A DNA stretch of 63,819 bases from Deltaproteobacteria bacterium (GTDB lineage: Bacteria > Myxococcota_A > Polyangia > Haliangiales > Haliangiaceae), in contig JAIOQA010000231.1 of assembly GCA_021413675.1 (NCBI GenBank), positions 1-63,819 of the forward strand. Reading direction: 5' to 3'. A program made the position numbers and the translations under genes. The notes beneath the pieces were generated by a model. It was given only the letters and a program-made list of their open reading frames with translations. It was not told where the DNA came from and did not search any database. The stretch's first letter is position 1. The number at the start of each line of letters is the position of its first letter. Below are positions 32,261 to 41,085 of this stretch, in pieces.

Positions 32261-33016
32261 ATGCTCGGAGAGAATCTTCAGGAGATCGCCAAGGTCGGTG
32301 CAACCGGCGTGCTGTATCTGCTGATCGCCCTGTCGGTGATCTCGATCGGCGTCGTCGCGGAGCGGTGGTGGTACCACCGCCGCAACAAGACCGACATCAA
32401 GGCGCTGGCCGCCACGATGGGCCGCGCGCTGCGCGCCGGCGACCGCGACGGCGCGATCGCCGCGCTCAAGAAGACCCGCGCGATCGAGGCCCACGCCGTG
32501 GCCGAGGCGCTCGAGTACTACGAGGACGGCCCCGACGCCTTCGCCCAGATGAAGGAGAAGGCGATGCGCGATCGCCGCGGGCCGATCGAGGCGGGCCTGC
32601 TGTTCCTCGGCACGCTCGGCAACAACGCGCCGTTCATCGGCCTGTTCGGCACCGTGCTCGGCATCGTGCACTCGTTCCGCGAGCTCGGCGCGGCCAGCCC
32701 GGGCGCGGGCGGCGCCGGCAACATGGACAACGTCATGAACGGCATCGCCGAGGCGCTCATCTCGACGGCGATCGGCATCCTCGTCGCGATCCCCGCGGTC
32801 GTCGCCTACAACGTCTTCTCGAAGAAGTCGCAGCAGATCGAGGAGAACTCGGGCGCGCTCGAGAACGTCGTGCTCGCGACCCTCAACCGCGACGGCGGCG
32901 CCAGCGGCGCGATCACCGTGACCGGCGGCGTCGACGGCACCGGCATGCCCGGCGACCTCACGCGCCTGGGCGCTCATCACCTCGGCTCCGTGGTCGAGGA
33001 GGGTGGGGAGGCCTGA
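32261..33016 (+). CDS. exbB: ExbB/TolQ/MotA-family proton channel
   Basis: Inner-membrane protein of 251 aa with three membrane segments (about 15-35, 120-145, 165-190). Conserved region: GTLGNNAPFIGLFGTVLGIV and GIAEALISTAIGILVAIPAV, the ExbB proton-channel signature. With ExbD it uses the proton gradient to energise TonB. Good ribosome binding site AAAAGGAG. It precedes exbD by one base pair. Together with TonB and the receptor it makes a self-contained energised transport unit. Confidence 0.93.
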   Translation: MLGENLQEIAKVGATGVLYLLIALSVISIGVVAERWWYHRRNKTDIKALAATMGRALRAGDRDGAIAALKKTRAIEAHAVAEALEYYEDGPDAFAQMKEKAMRDRRGPIEAGLLFLGTLGNNAPFIGLFGTVLGIVHSFRELGAASPGAGGAGNMDNVMNGIAEALISTAIGILVAIPAVVAYNVFSKKSQQIEENSGALENVVLATLNRDGGASGAITVTGGVDGTGMPGDLTRLGAHHLGSVVEEGGEA

Positions 33017-33017
33017 G

Positions 33018-33455
33018 ATGGCGGGCACGATGAAGTCGCACGGGAAGCGCGGCGGCGCGGCGATCGCGGAGATCAACATCACCCCGCTCGTCGACGTCTG
33101 CCTCGTGCTCGTGATCATCATGATGGTCGCGGCCACCGCGATCGTCGCCAAGACCCTCAAGGTCCAGCTGCCCAAGGCCCACAACGCCGAGGGGCCTGCG
33201 ACCAAGCCGCTCACGGTCGTGCTGCTCAAGGACGGCACGATCCACATGAAGGACGGCCCGACCCAGCTCGAGGAGAAGGAAGTGAAGGAGGCCGAGCTGC
33301 AGGAGGCCCTCGAGAAGGCCGGCGCCGCCGACCCCGAGACCAGCCTCGTGATCAGCGCCGATCGCCTCGTCATCTACGATCGCGTCGCGCACATGCTCGA
33401 TCTCGCGGCGGGCGCGAAGATCACCAAGATCGCCATGAACGTGCAGGGCGGCTGA
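33018..33455 (+). CDS. exbD: ExbD/TolR-family biopolymer transport protein
   Basis: Protein of 145 aa: short cytoplasmic N-terminus, one membrane segment with the essential Asp (AEINITPLVDVCLVLVII, Asp about 27), periplasmic domain ending KITKIAMNVQGG. Partner of ExbB in proton-driven energisation. ATG at 33018 preceded by GGGGAGG. Four base pairs separate it from tonB. Confidence 0.93.
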   Translation: MAGTMKSHGKRGGAAIAEINITPLVDVCLVLVIIMMVAATAIVAKTLKVQLPKAHNAEGPATKPLTVVLLKDGTIHMKDGPTQLEEKEVKEAELQEALEKAGAADPETSLVISADRLVIYDRVAHMLDLAAGAKITKIAMNVQGG

Positions 33456-33459
33456 GCTC

Positions 33460-34215
33460 ATGAACCGCACGCCGATCATCATCGCGATCATCCTCTCGGT
33501 CATCGCGCACATCGTGGTCGGCGAAACCGCGATGCAGTTCAAGGGCGACCCGCCCGGCAAGCGCCGGGTCACGGTCGCGGTGGTTGGCGCCGAGAAGAAG
33601 AAGGCCGAGGAGCCCAAGCCGCCGCCGCCGCCACCCCCGCCGCCGCCGGTCGCGCCGAAGGTCGCGCGCGCCGCGCCCAAGGCCGAGGCCCCGCCGCCCG
33701 AGGCCCCGCCCGAGCCGGTCCACGAGGCCGCGCCCGTCGCGGCCGCGCCGTCGGGGCTCGAGTTCTCGAACACCAGCGGCGCCGGCGTCGACGTCGGTGG
33801 CCCGGTGATCAAGAAGCCCGAGGGTGGCGACGCGACGCACGTCCCCAAGCCCGGCGCGGTCAAGAAGCCGCAGGCGGTGGTCAAGCCCGCCACGCCCGAG
33901 GGCGGCAACGACAGCGGCGACGGTCCCGCGGCGTGCACCGAGGAGCCGACCAAGCCCGAGGCGATCGCCAAGACCGAGATCGAGTACACGGAGGAGGCCC
34001 GCGCCAGCGGCGTCGAGGGTCGCCTCGTCCTCAACATCAGCATCGATGCCAACGGCGCGGTCACCAACGTGGCCGTCGCCTCCTCTGTCGACCCGGCGCT
34101 CGACGCCGCCGCCATCGCCGCCGTCAAGCAGTGGCGCTTCAAGCCCAGCACCAGGTGCGGCAAGCCGGTCGCCGGCAGCTACAAGCTGGCGCGGCGCTTC
34201 GAACTCGGAGACTGA
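33460..34215 (+). CDS. tonB: TonB energy transducer
   Basis: Protein of 251 aa: N-terminal membrane anchor (IIIAIILSVIAHIVV), a Lys/Pro-rich periplasmic spacer with a run of about ten prolines, and a C-terminal TonB domain (about 165-251) with IEYTEEARASGVEGRLVL and AIAAVKQWRFKPS. Transmits ExbBD-derived force to the TonB-dependent receptor. Two cysteines (in ACTEEP and TRCGKP) bracket the domain and could form a disulfide. The receptor starts 2 bp downstream. Confidence 0.93.
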   Translation: MNRTPIIIAIILSVIAHIVVGETAMQFKGDPPGKRRVTVAVVGAEKKKAEEPKPPPPPPPPPPVAPKVARAAPKAEAPPPEAPPEPVHEAAPVAAAPSGLEFSNTSGAGVDVGGPVIKKPEGGDATHVPKPGAVKKPQAVVKPATPEGGNDSGDGPAACTEEPTKPEAIAKTEIEYTEEARASGVEGRLVLNISIDANGAVTNVAVASSVDPALDAAAIAAVKQWRFKPSTRCGKPVAGSYKLARRFELGD

Positions 34216-34217
34216 AC

Positions 34218-36857
34218 TTGCGCAGTATCGCCCTGACATGCGCGTGGATCGTCCTCGCGCTCGCCATCGGCACATCCACACGCACCGCGCGCGCGGAGGG
34301 TGACGACGACGCACCGGCGCAGCCGGTCATCACCAAGGCCCCGCAGCTCCTCCACTTCGAGGAGGCGGTCTACCCGCCCGATCAGAAGGCCAAGGGCGTC
34401 GAGGCCACGGTCATCCTCACGATCGCGATCGACGACAAGGGCGCGGTCAGCGAGGTCGAGGTCGCGTCCTCGGCGGGCGCGGCCTTCGACGCCGCGGCGA
34501 TCGCCGCCGCGAAGAAGTTCGTGTTCTCGCCCGCCGAGATCGACGGCAAGCCCGCGCCGGTGAAGATCACGTACAAGTACGCCTTCCAGATCAAGGAAGA
34601 GCTCGTCTCGCTCGGCCCGCAGATCAACTTCGAGGGCACGATCAAGGAGCGCTTCAAGAAGACGCCGATGCCCAACGTGAAGGTGCGGATCGTCGATCTC
34701 GACATCGACGCGGTCACCGACGAGGTCGGCGGCTTCGCGTTCCAGGACATCCCGGTCGGCACCCACAAGGTCGAGCTCTCGGCCCCGATGCTCATCACGG
34801 TCGTGACCGAGGAGGAGATCGTCAAGGGCAAGAAGAAGACGGTCACCTACTTCGTCGAGGAGAAGGAGGAGGGCGTCGACGAGGAAGAGGTCGTCCGCGC
34901 GCCGCGCATCAAGAAGGAGTCGGTCGAGACCGTCATCCGCACCGAGGAAGCGCGCCGCGTGCCGGGCACCCAGGGCGACACGCTCAAGGTCGTCCAGAAC
35001 TTGCCCGGCGTCGGCCGCTCGTCGTTCGGCTCCGGTCAGCTGATCGTCTGGGGCTCGTCGCCCAAGGACACCCGCGTCTACGTCAACGGCGTCGAGATCC
35101 CGGCGCTCTACCACGGCGGCGGCCTGCGCTCGACGGTCAACGGCGATCTCGTCAAGTCGATCGATCTGTCGCCCGGCGCGTACGGCGCCGACTACGGCCG
35201 CGGCCTCGGCGGCCTCGTCAAGGTCGAGACCAAGAACCTCGCCAGCAAGGGTACCCACGCGATCATCGCCGCCGACGTCATCGACACGTCGGCGATGGTC
35301 TCGACCGCGATCAGCAAGAAGGCGCGCATCGGGATCGCCGGTCGCGCCAGCTACCTCGACCAGACACTCGGCGCGGTCACCTCGTCGGACGTCGGCGACT
35401 TCGTCTCGATCCCGCGTTACTACGACGGCCAGCTGCTCGCGCAGCTCGAGCTGTCGAAGGACGAGACCCTGACCGCGTTCGGGCTCGTCTCCGACGACAA
35501 GCTCGATCGCACGATCCCGTCCGACGATCCGTCGGCGGTGCGCAAGGAGAAGACCCACACCGGCTTCTGGCGCGCGGCCGCCGAGTACAAGCGCCTGTTC
35601 CCGGATGGCGCCAGCGTCGTGGTCGCGCCGTCGGTCGGCATCGACCGGAACGAGGTCGTGTCGAGCTTCGGTGACGTGCCGACCGAGATCCACACGACGA
35701 GCGGCCGCTACGCGCTGCGCGGCGCGTACCGCCGCAAGCTCAACAGCAACGCGACCCTCACCGTCGGCGCTGACGGCCAGTTCACGCACACCGAGGTGAA
35801 TCGCTTCGGCTCGATCACGCTGCCGGCGCGCGAGGGCGACATCACGGTCTTCGGCCAGCCGCCGGGCAGCCAGGTCAACGCCGACGACTGGACCGTGAAC
35901 GAGCTGACGGTCGGCCCGTACGCGACCGCGCAGGTCACCGTCGGCAAGCTCGAGCTCGCGCCCGGCCTGCGCATCGGCCCGGTGCTGGTCGACGGCAGCC
36001 GCCTGATCCCGCTCATCGGCACCACGCCGACCCAGGGTTATCGCCGGCTCGACTGGACGTTCGATCCGCGCCTCGCGGCGACCTACCACGCGACCAAGAA
36101 GCTGCTGCTCCGCGCCGGCGCGGGCCTGTACACGCAGCCGCCGGATCCCGAGGATCTGTCGTCGGTGTTCGGCAACCCGACGCTCGCGCCGTCGTCGGCG
36201 GTGCACCTCGTGCTCGGCGGCGCGTACAAGCTGCGCGGCACGCTGACCCTCGAGGTCACCGCGTTCGCGAAGTACCTCTGGGATCTGCCGGCGCGCAGCG
36301 AGCAGGCCACGCCGGCCCTGGCCCAGGCGCTCGATCAAGACGGCGTCGGCCGGAGCTACGGCGGCCAGCTCTTGCTGCGCCAGGAGCTGGTGAAGGGCTT
36401 CTTCGGCTGGGTCACGTACTCGCTCATCCGCAGCGAGCGCCGGGATCACCCGGATCAGGACTGGCGGCTCTTCGACTACGACCAGACCCACGTGCTCGGC
36501 GTGCTCGCGAGCTACCAGATCGGTCACGGCTGGGAGTTCGGCGGCCGCTTCCGCTTCACCAGCGGCGTGCCGCGCACGCCGGTCACCGACGCGTACTACG
36601 ACGCGCGCTCGGATCAGTACGATCCGATCTTCGGGCCGCAGAACTCGATCCGCGTGCCGTCGTTCTACCAGCTCGACCTGCGGCTCGAGCGCACGATCAC
36701 CCGGCCGCGTTACCGCCTCAACCTGTTCCTCGACGTGCAGAACGTCACCAACCGCTCGAACCCGGAGGAGATCATCTACAACTACGACTTCTCCCGGCGC
36801 GAGTACATCACCGGCCTCCCGACCCTCGCGGTCGTGGGCGCGCGGGTGGAGCTGTGA
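34218..36857 (+). CDS. TonB-dependent receptor with N-terminal TonB C-terminal-type domain
   Basis: Outer-membrane receptor of 879 aa. TTG at 34218 (ribosome binding region CTCGGAG) gives a signal peptide cut near RTARA-EGDD. Domains: a TonB_C-like domain at about 40-125 (LLHFEEAVYPPDQKAKGVEA; AIAAAKKFVFSPAEIDGKP); a carboxypeptidase-regulatory-like domain at about 133-195; an acidic linker; the plug (GDTLKVVQNLPGVGR; YGADYGRGLGGLVKVET); and a beta-barrel ending VGARVEL. A TonB-type domain on the receptor itself is unusual and parallels the preceding TonB's C-terminus. Likely imports the operon's substrate. Confidence 0.9.
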   Translation: MRSIALTCAWIVLALAIGTSTRTARAEGDDDAPAQPVITKAPQLLHFEEAVYPPDQKAKGVEATVILTIAIDDKGAVSEVEVASSAGAAFDAAAIAAAKKFVFSPAEIDGKPAPVKITYKYAFQIKEELVSLGPQINFEGTIKERFKKTPMPNVKVRIVDLDIDAVTDEVGGFAFQDIPVGTHKVELSAPMLITVVTEEEIVKGKKKTVTYFVEEKEEGVDEEEVVRAPRIKKESVETVIRTEEARRVPGTQGDTLKVVQNLPGVGRSSFGSGQLIVWGSSPKDTRVYVNGVEIPALYHGGGLRSTVNGDLVKSIDLSPGAYGADYGRGLGGLVKVETKNLASKGTHAIIAADVIDTSAMVSTAISKKARIGIAGRASYLDQTLGAVTSSDVGDFVSIPRYYDGQLLAQLELSKDETLTAFGLVSDDKLDRTIPSDDPSAVRKEKTHTGFWRAAAEYKRLFPDGASVVVAPSVGIDRNEVVSSFGDVPTEIHTTSGRYALRGAYRRKLNSNATLTVGADGQFTHTEVNRFGSITLPAREGDITVFGQPPGSQVNADDWTVNELTVGPYATAQVTVGKLELAPGLRIGPVLVDGSRLIPLIGTTPTQGYRRLDWTFDPRLAATYHATKKLLLRAGAGLYTQPPDPEDLSSVFGNPTLAPSSAVHLVLGGAYKLRGTLTLEVTAFAKYLWDLPARSEQATPALAQALDQDGVGRSYGGQLLLRQELVKGFFGWVTYSLIRSERRDHPDQDWRLFDYDQTHVLGVLASYQIGHGWEFGGRFRFTSGVPRTPVTDAYYDARSDQYDPIFGPQNSIRVPSFYQLDLRLERTITRPRYRLNLFLDVQNVTNRSNPEEIIYNYDFSRREYITGLPTLAVVGARVEL

Positions 36858-37804
36858 TGCGTCGCCTGGCCTTGCTCCTGGTTGTGGGCGCGGGTGTGGG
36901 ATCGGCGGGCTGCAAGCCCGATCTCGGCTCGCCGCCCTCGCTCATCGATGCGCCGCGGTTCCTCGCGGTGGTCAGCAACCCGCCCGAGGCCGGCCCCGGC
37001 GAGACCGTGTCGCTGCACGCGCTGATCGTGAAGCCCGACGGCCAGTACGCCGAGGACGCGCCCGCGAGCTGGGCGATCTGCACGACGCCGCGGCCGGTGT
37101 CGCAGAACAACGCCGTCGCCGACGACTGCGTGTTCACCGCCCAGGAGGCGATTCCGACCCGCGCGCTCGCGGTCGAGGCCGTGCTGCCGCTCGACACGTG
37201 CGCGCGCTTCGGCCCCGATCCGCCGACCAGCGCGCCTGGCCAGCCGCCGCTGCGCCCGGTCGATCCCGATCCCACCGGCGGCTACTTCCAGCCGGTGCGC
37301 TCGCTCCTCCAGGACACGCCCGGTCACTACGTCGCCGCGTTCGGCCTGCCGCGCATCACGTGCAACCTCGCCGACGCGCCGGTCGACATCGCGGTCGAGT
37401 TCCGCACGCGCTACAAGGCCAACAAGAACCCCGTCATCAACGGCGTGGCGGTCTCGATGGATGGCGCGACCAGCGTCGATGCCCGCGGCGCGCAGATCAA
37501 GGCCGGTGCGCTGGTCACGTTCGTGACGCGCTGGCCCGGCGGCACCGCCGAGACTTACCCGGTGTTCGATCGATCGGTGCGCGCGCTGGTCGATCACCGC
37601 GAGTCCTTGCGCGTGTCGTGGTTCGCGACCGCCGGCGAGTTCGATCACGACCGGACCGGCGCCGCCGAGGACGATCCGGCGCTATCGACCGCCAACGACT
37701 GGCTCGCGCCCAGCGAGCCCGGCCCGGTGCACCTCTGGGTCGTGCTGCGCGACAGCCGCGGCGGCACCGACGTGGCGAGCGTCGACGTCGACGTCGTCCC
37801 GTGA
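36857..37804 (+). CDS. Lipoprotein at the end of the uptake operon
   Basis: Lipoprotein of 315 aa; the ATG overlaps the receptor's TGA by one base (GTG at 36854 is an alternative). Lipobox SAGC near residue 18. Mature region has an Ig-like start (IDAPRFLAVVSNPPEAGPGETVSLHALIV) and several cysteines (WAICTTP, DDCVF, DTCARF). The C-terminus again looks Ig-like. No named family; tight coupling suggests a surface subunit of the receptor complex. Confidence 0.82.
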   Translation: MRRLALLLVVGAGVGSAGCKPDLGSPPSLIDAPRFLAVVSNPPEAGPGETVSLHALIVKPDGQYAEDAPASWAICTTPRPVSQNNAVADDCVFTAQEAIPTRALAVEAVLPLDTCARFGPDPPTSAPGQPPLRPVDPDPTGGYFQPVRSLLQDTPGHYVAAFGLPRITCNLADAPVDIAVEFRTRYKANKNPVINGVAVSMDGATSVDARGAQIKAGALVTFVTRWPGGTAETYPVFDRSVRALVDHRESLRVSWFATAGEFDHDRTGAAEDDPALSTANDWLAPSEPGPVHLWVVLRDSRGGTDVASVDVDVVP

Positions 37805-37833
37805 GGCGCTGATCGCCGGTATGGTTGCCGGCG

Positions 37834-38226
37834 ATGCTCCCCGATGATCTCGCGGCGCTCGCGCGTCTCGCCACCGAGCAGCGCAACCTCGACGCGCAGA
37901 TCGGCGGCGCCGACTTCCAGGAGGATCACGGCCCGCCGCTCGACGCCGAGGCGCGGCAGGCCCTCGACGAGGTCATCGCGCGCCGCGCGGTGGTGTGCGA
38001 GGCGATGGTCGCGATCTTCGATCGCAACGCGGGTGATGCGGCGTGGGACGCGCACCGGCGCGCGGTGCTCGACGGGCTGCGCGCGATCGCGGCGGCCGAG
38101 ACCGATGACCAGTACGTCGCGACGGCGCTGATCACCGCGTGGGAGCGCTGGCTCGCGGGCGAGGCGATCGTCGGCCTCGCCGCGATCTACGCGCAGGCGA
38201 TCGGCCTGCTGATGCGGTACGCCTGA
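37834..38226 (+). CDS. Small helical hypothetical protein
   Basis: Soluble 130-aa protein, predicted mostly alpha-helical (LARLATEQRNLDAQIG; QALDEVIARRAVVCEAMVAI). No motif recognised. ATG at 37834 is used; an upstream TTG at 37825 adds three residues. It lies 29 bp after the uptake operon but its product has no export signal, so it may be a separate gene. Confidence 0.65.
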   Translation: MLPDDLAALARLATEQRNLDAQIGGADFQEDHGPPLDAEARQALDEVIARRAVVCEAMVAIFDRNAGDAAWDAHRRAVLDGLRAIAAAETDDQYVATALITAWERWLAGEAIVGLAAIYAQAIGLLMRYA

Positions 38227-38236
38227 GCGCCTTCGA

Positions 38237-38665
38237 TCAGCTGCGCGTCGCCCGATCCAGCGCGTGGTTGAGCGCGGCGTAGCGCGGCTCGAGGAACTTC
38301 TCGGCGCCCTGCCAGCGCGCGGGCACGATCGAGCCGGCGAACTCCTCGCCATGCTCGAGGCGGGTGCCGGCGCCGCACGGCGACAGGCGGAAGTAGTGGG
38401 TGCCGTGCACGGTGCGGCGTAGCCACCGCGGCGCCGGGCCGATCCACGACAGCTCGCGCGCGGGCTCGACGACCAGGATCTCGGCGGAGACCCGCACCGG
38501 CACCGGGCCGACCTTCAGGTTGAAGCGGATCGTCGCGCCGGGCTCGCAGCGGCCGCGGATCTTGCCGAGCAGCGGGTCCCAGCGGTCGTGGCCGGCGAAG
38601 TCGACCAGGGTCGCCCACACGCGCTCGGGCGGGGCGGCGAGGTCGGTGATGGTGCGGATGATCAT
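38237..38665 (-). CDS. SRPBCC (START-like) family protein
   Basis: Protein of 142 aa with the polyketide-cyclase/SRPBCC pattern: IIRTITDLAAPPERVWATLVD at the N-terminus, HDRWDPLLGKI, then LRRTVHGTHYFRLSPCGAGTR and EEFAGSIVP before a C-terminal helix. This fold binds hydrophobic ligands in a cavity. ATG at 38665 is preferred; 38683 adds six residues. Ligand unknown. It is divergent from the response-regulator gene. Confidence 0.82.
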   Translation of the reverse strand: MIIRTITDLAAPPERVWATLVDFAGHDRWDPLLGKIRGRCEPGATIRFNLKVGPVPVRVSAEILVVEPARELSWIGPAPRWLRRTVHGTHYFRLSPCGAGTRLEHGEEFAGSIVPARWQGAEKFLEPRYAALNHALDRATRS

Positions 38666-38791
38666 GACCCGGTCATAACGCATCGCGCGGGTTTCGGGGC
38701 GCCGCGCGATTCGTCGCAGGTCTGTCACATAGGAGTCGCCGGTTCGCGGCGGACCGGTCACGCGTGACGCCGATCCTGCCTCGTGTACCCG

Positions 38792-39505
38792 ATGACCGCA
38801 GACGTTGTGACCCCGGTGAGGGTCGAGACTCGGCTCGCGGTGACCATCGTGGTGGCCGATGGGGCGCCGTCGGCGGCCTCGATCGTCCGCGATCTCACGT
38901 TCGAGGTGCCCGAGACCCGGCTGGCCTCGATGGATCACCTGGCCGGGCCGCCCGGCAGCGAGAGCGTCGTGCTGTTCTGGCTGGCGCCCGGCCCGGCGCC
39001 CAGCCTGTTCGCCGACATCGTCGCCTGGGCCAGCGCCCACGACCCGCGCCCCGGGCTGGTCGGCGTGTCACCTGACGGAAACGGCGCGGACTCCGAGGCG
39101 GCGCTCGCCGCCGGCTTCGACGACTTCATGATCGGCGCGCCGAGCGTGCGCGAGACCGCGGCCCGCATCCGCGCGGTGCATCGCCGCGTGCATCGCCCGC
39201 GCGCCCGGGTCGGTCGCCTGTCGTTCGGCCCGGTGGTCGTCGATGTCGACGCCCACGTGCTGTGGGTCGACGGCCAGGTCTGCACGTTGACGACGATGGA
39301 GTTATCGGTCGTGCGCGCGCTGGTCCGCGCCCGCGGCCGCGCGCTGTCGCGGGCGGCGCTGCTCGATGACGCCTGGGGAGAGGGCAACCTCGACGTCTCC
39401 GAGCGCGCCGTCGACAACGTGATCCTCCGGCTGCGCCGCAAGCTGGGCCGGCCGGATCTGATCCAGACGGTGCGCGGCGTCGGCTTCCGGCTCGCCGCGG
39501 ACTGA
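38792..39505 (+). CDS. OmpR-type DNA-binding regulator with degenerate receiver
   Basis: Protein of 237 aa. C-terminal winged helix of the OmpR/PhoB type: MELSVVRALVRARGRALSRA, SERAVDNVILRLRRKLG and RGVGFRLAAD. The N-terminal 120 residues keep the receiver-domain length and strand pattern (LAVTIVVADG; SVVLFWLAP; GLVGVSP) but lack the phosphoryl-acceptor Asp, with FWL where the Asp-containing strand ends. It may respond to something other than phosphorylation. GTG at 38783 is an alternative start. No histidine kinase is adjacent. Confidence 0.85.
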   Translation: MTADVVTPVRVETRLAVTIVVADGAPSAASIVRDLTFEVPETRLASMDHLAGPPGSESVVLFWLAPGPAPSLFADIVAWASAHDPRPGLVGVSPDGNGADSEAALAAGFDDFMIGAPSVRETAARIRAVHRRVHRPRARVGRLSFGPVVVDVDAHVLWVDGQVCTLTTMELSVVRALVRARGRALSRAALLDDAWGEGNLDVSERAVDNVILRLRRKLGRPDLIQTVRGVGFRLAAD

Positions 39506-39528
39506 CCCGCGCCCAGGCGCTACGAGAG

Positions 39529-40002
39529 TCAGGCCTTGCCGAGGCCGCGCACGACCTCGACGACCTTGTCGACGTGGCCCTTCACGCTGACCTTGGGGAA
39601 GTGCTTCGCGACCTTGCCGTCGCGGCCGATCACCACCGTCGAGCGGATGATGCCCATCATCTTCTTGCCGTACATCGACTTCTCGCCCCACGCGCCGTAC
39701 TTCTCGAGGACGGTGCCGTCCTCGTCGCTGAGCAGCGGGAACGCGAGCTTGAACTTGTCGCGGAACTTGCAGTGCGAGGCGATCGAGTCCTTGCTCACGC
39801 CGAGCACGACCGCGCCGAGCTTCTTGAGCGCGGGCATCGCGGCGGTGAACTCCTGGGCCTCGACGGTGCAGCCCGGCGTGCTGTCGCGCGGGTAGAAGTA
39901 GACGACGACGATCTGGCCGGCGAGGTCGCCGAGCTTGACCGTGCCGCCTTCCGACGACGGGAGCGTGAACGCGGGTGCCTTCTTGCCTTCCTCGATGGCC
40001 AT
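39529..40002 (-). CDS. bcp: Thioredoxin-dependent peroxiredoxin (Bcp/PrxQ)
   Basis: Cytoplasmic peroxidase of 157 aa that reduces H2O2 and organic peroxides. Peroxidatic Cys lies in YFYPRDSTPGCTVEAQEF (Cys45); the usual PrxQ partner Cys five residues later is Val-Glu-Ala-Gln-Glu, so there is no Cys50. A further Cys (SHCKFRDK, about 83) could serve as resolving residue. ATG at 40002; the gene is convergent with the regulator gene. Confidence 0.92.
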   Translation of the reverse strand: MAIEEGKKAPAFTLPSSEGGTVKLGDLAGQIVVVYFYPRDSTPGCTVEAQEFTAAMPALKKLGAVVLGVSKDSIASHCKFRDKFKLAFPLLSDEDGTVLEKYGAWGEKSMYGKKMMGIIRSTVVIGRDGKVAKHFPKVSVKGHVDKVVEVVRGLGKA

Positions 40003-40120
40003 GCCCGGTTCTAGCAGGGAAGTCCGCCGCGCGGCCGAGGCGGGCGCGACGAAAACCGCGCCTGGCAGGCTCCCGAAACCAGGGATTGAGCGCGGGCCCG
40101 GGGCCTGTTACGCATTGGAC

Positions 40121-40642
40121 ATGCGGCTCTCGCACTTCCTCATCGCCCTGGGCGCTGCGCTCGTCATCACCGGTTGCCAGCGTGCCGCCGATCCCGCCGA
40201 GCAATCGGCCCAGCTGGTCGCCGAGCGCGCCGCGGCGGCGCCTGCACCGGCGCCGGCGGCGATGGCGCCGATGTCCGCAGCGACGCCCCCGCTCGGAGGC
40301 GGCTCGTGCGGCGGTGGTGGCTCCTGTGGCGGTGGCTCGTGCGGCGGGCAGTGCGGCGGGGTCGCGTGCGGCGGCGCGGGCGGCTGCATGGCCGAGCCGG
40401 CGTTCACGCCCAAGGCGGCGGTCCCGGCGGATGCGGTGTGGACCGAGCTCCACGTCGAGGGCATGCACTGCGGCGGCTGTGCGCGCCGCATCCAGAACGC
40501 GCTCGCGAAGGTCGATGGCGTCGTCGGGAGCGAGGTCGATCTCGGCCGCAAGGCGGTGCGCGTCGCGGCCCGCGCCGGCGCCGACCCGGCGGCGCTCGCC
40601 ACGCCTGCCATCGATCAGCTCGGCTACCGCGTCGTTCGGTGA
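40121..40642 (+). CDS. Lipoprotein with Gly-Cys repeat and heavy-metal-associated (HMA) domain
   Basis: Lipoprotein of 173 aa, lipobox ITGC (Cys19). Residues 59-89 are a Gly-rich region with six cysteines (63, 69, 74, 78, 83, 89) in CGG units. The C-terminal HMA domain carries the metal-binding GMHCGGC (114-120) and a ferredoxin-like fold (VWTELHVEG; YRVV). Probably binds Cu(I), Zn or similar metal in the envelope. Its TGA overlaps the GTG of the next gene (GTGA), coupling it to a retropepsin-like protein and RimK. Confidence 0.87.
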   Translation: MRLSHFLIALGAALVITGCQRAADPAEQSAQLVAERAAAAPAPAPAAMAPMSAATPPLGGGSCGGGGSCGGGSCGGQCGGVACGGAGGCMAEPAFTPKAAVPADAVWTELHVEGMHCGGCARRIQNALAKVDGVVGSEVDLGRKAVRVAARAGADPAALATPAIDQLGYRVVR

Positions 40643-41085
40643 CGCACGACGCGCTCGTCGTCGGCTGGCGCGAGCGCGTCGGGTTGCCCGCCTGGGGCAT
40701 CCGATCGATCCACGCCAAGCTCGACACCGGCGCGCGGACCAGCGCGCTGCACGTCGCCGAGCTGCGCTCGGATGGCAAGCGGGTGTCGTTCGTCGTGGTC
40801 ACGTCACGCCGCGATGGCGCGCGGCGCATCGAGGTGACCGCGCCGATCGCCCGGATCGCCCGGGTCCGCTCGTCGAATGGTGCCATCGCGACGCGCTTCG
40901 TCGTCCGGACGCGCTTGCGCCTGGGCGCGATCGAGCGCGAGATTGAGGTGACGCTGGTCGATCGAGGCGAGATGATCCATCGCATGCTGATCGGGCGGAG
41001 CGGACTCGACGGACTCGCCGTCGCTCCGGATCGGCGTTACCTGTGCAGTCGGCCACCGCGAGCTCGTCCGAGTGAGGCGCCATGA
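40639..41085 (+). CDS. Retropepsin-like RimK-associated protease (DUF785/Zn_protease family)
   Basis: Protein of 148 aa with the family signature VGWRERVGLPAWGIRSI and AKLDTGARTSALH; the DTGA (Asp29) is the retropepsin-type active-site motif. These proteins are typically encoded beside ATP-grasp ligases of the RimK type, and some are annotated as ATP-dependent zinc proteases; they may trim or process the ligase's product. GTG at 40639 overlaps the HMA stop and its own stop overlaps rimK (ATGA), so the three form a coupled unit. Confidence 0.88.
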   Translation: MTHDALVVGWRERVGLPAWGIRSIHAKLDTGARTSALHVAELRSDGKRVSFVVVTSRRDGARRIEVTAPIARIARVRSSNGAIATRFVVRTRLRLGAIEREIEVTLVDRGEMIHRMLIGRSGLDGLAVAPDRRYLCSRPPRARPSEAP

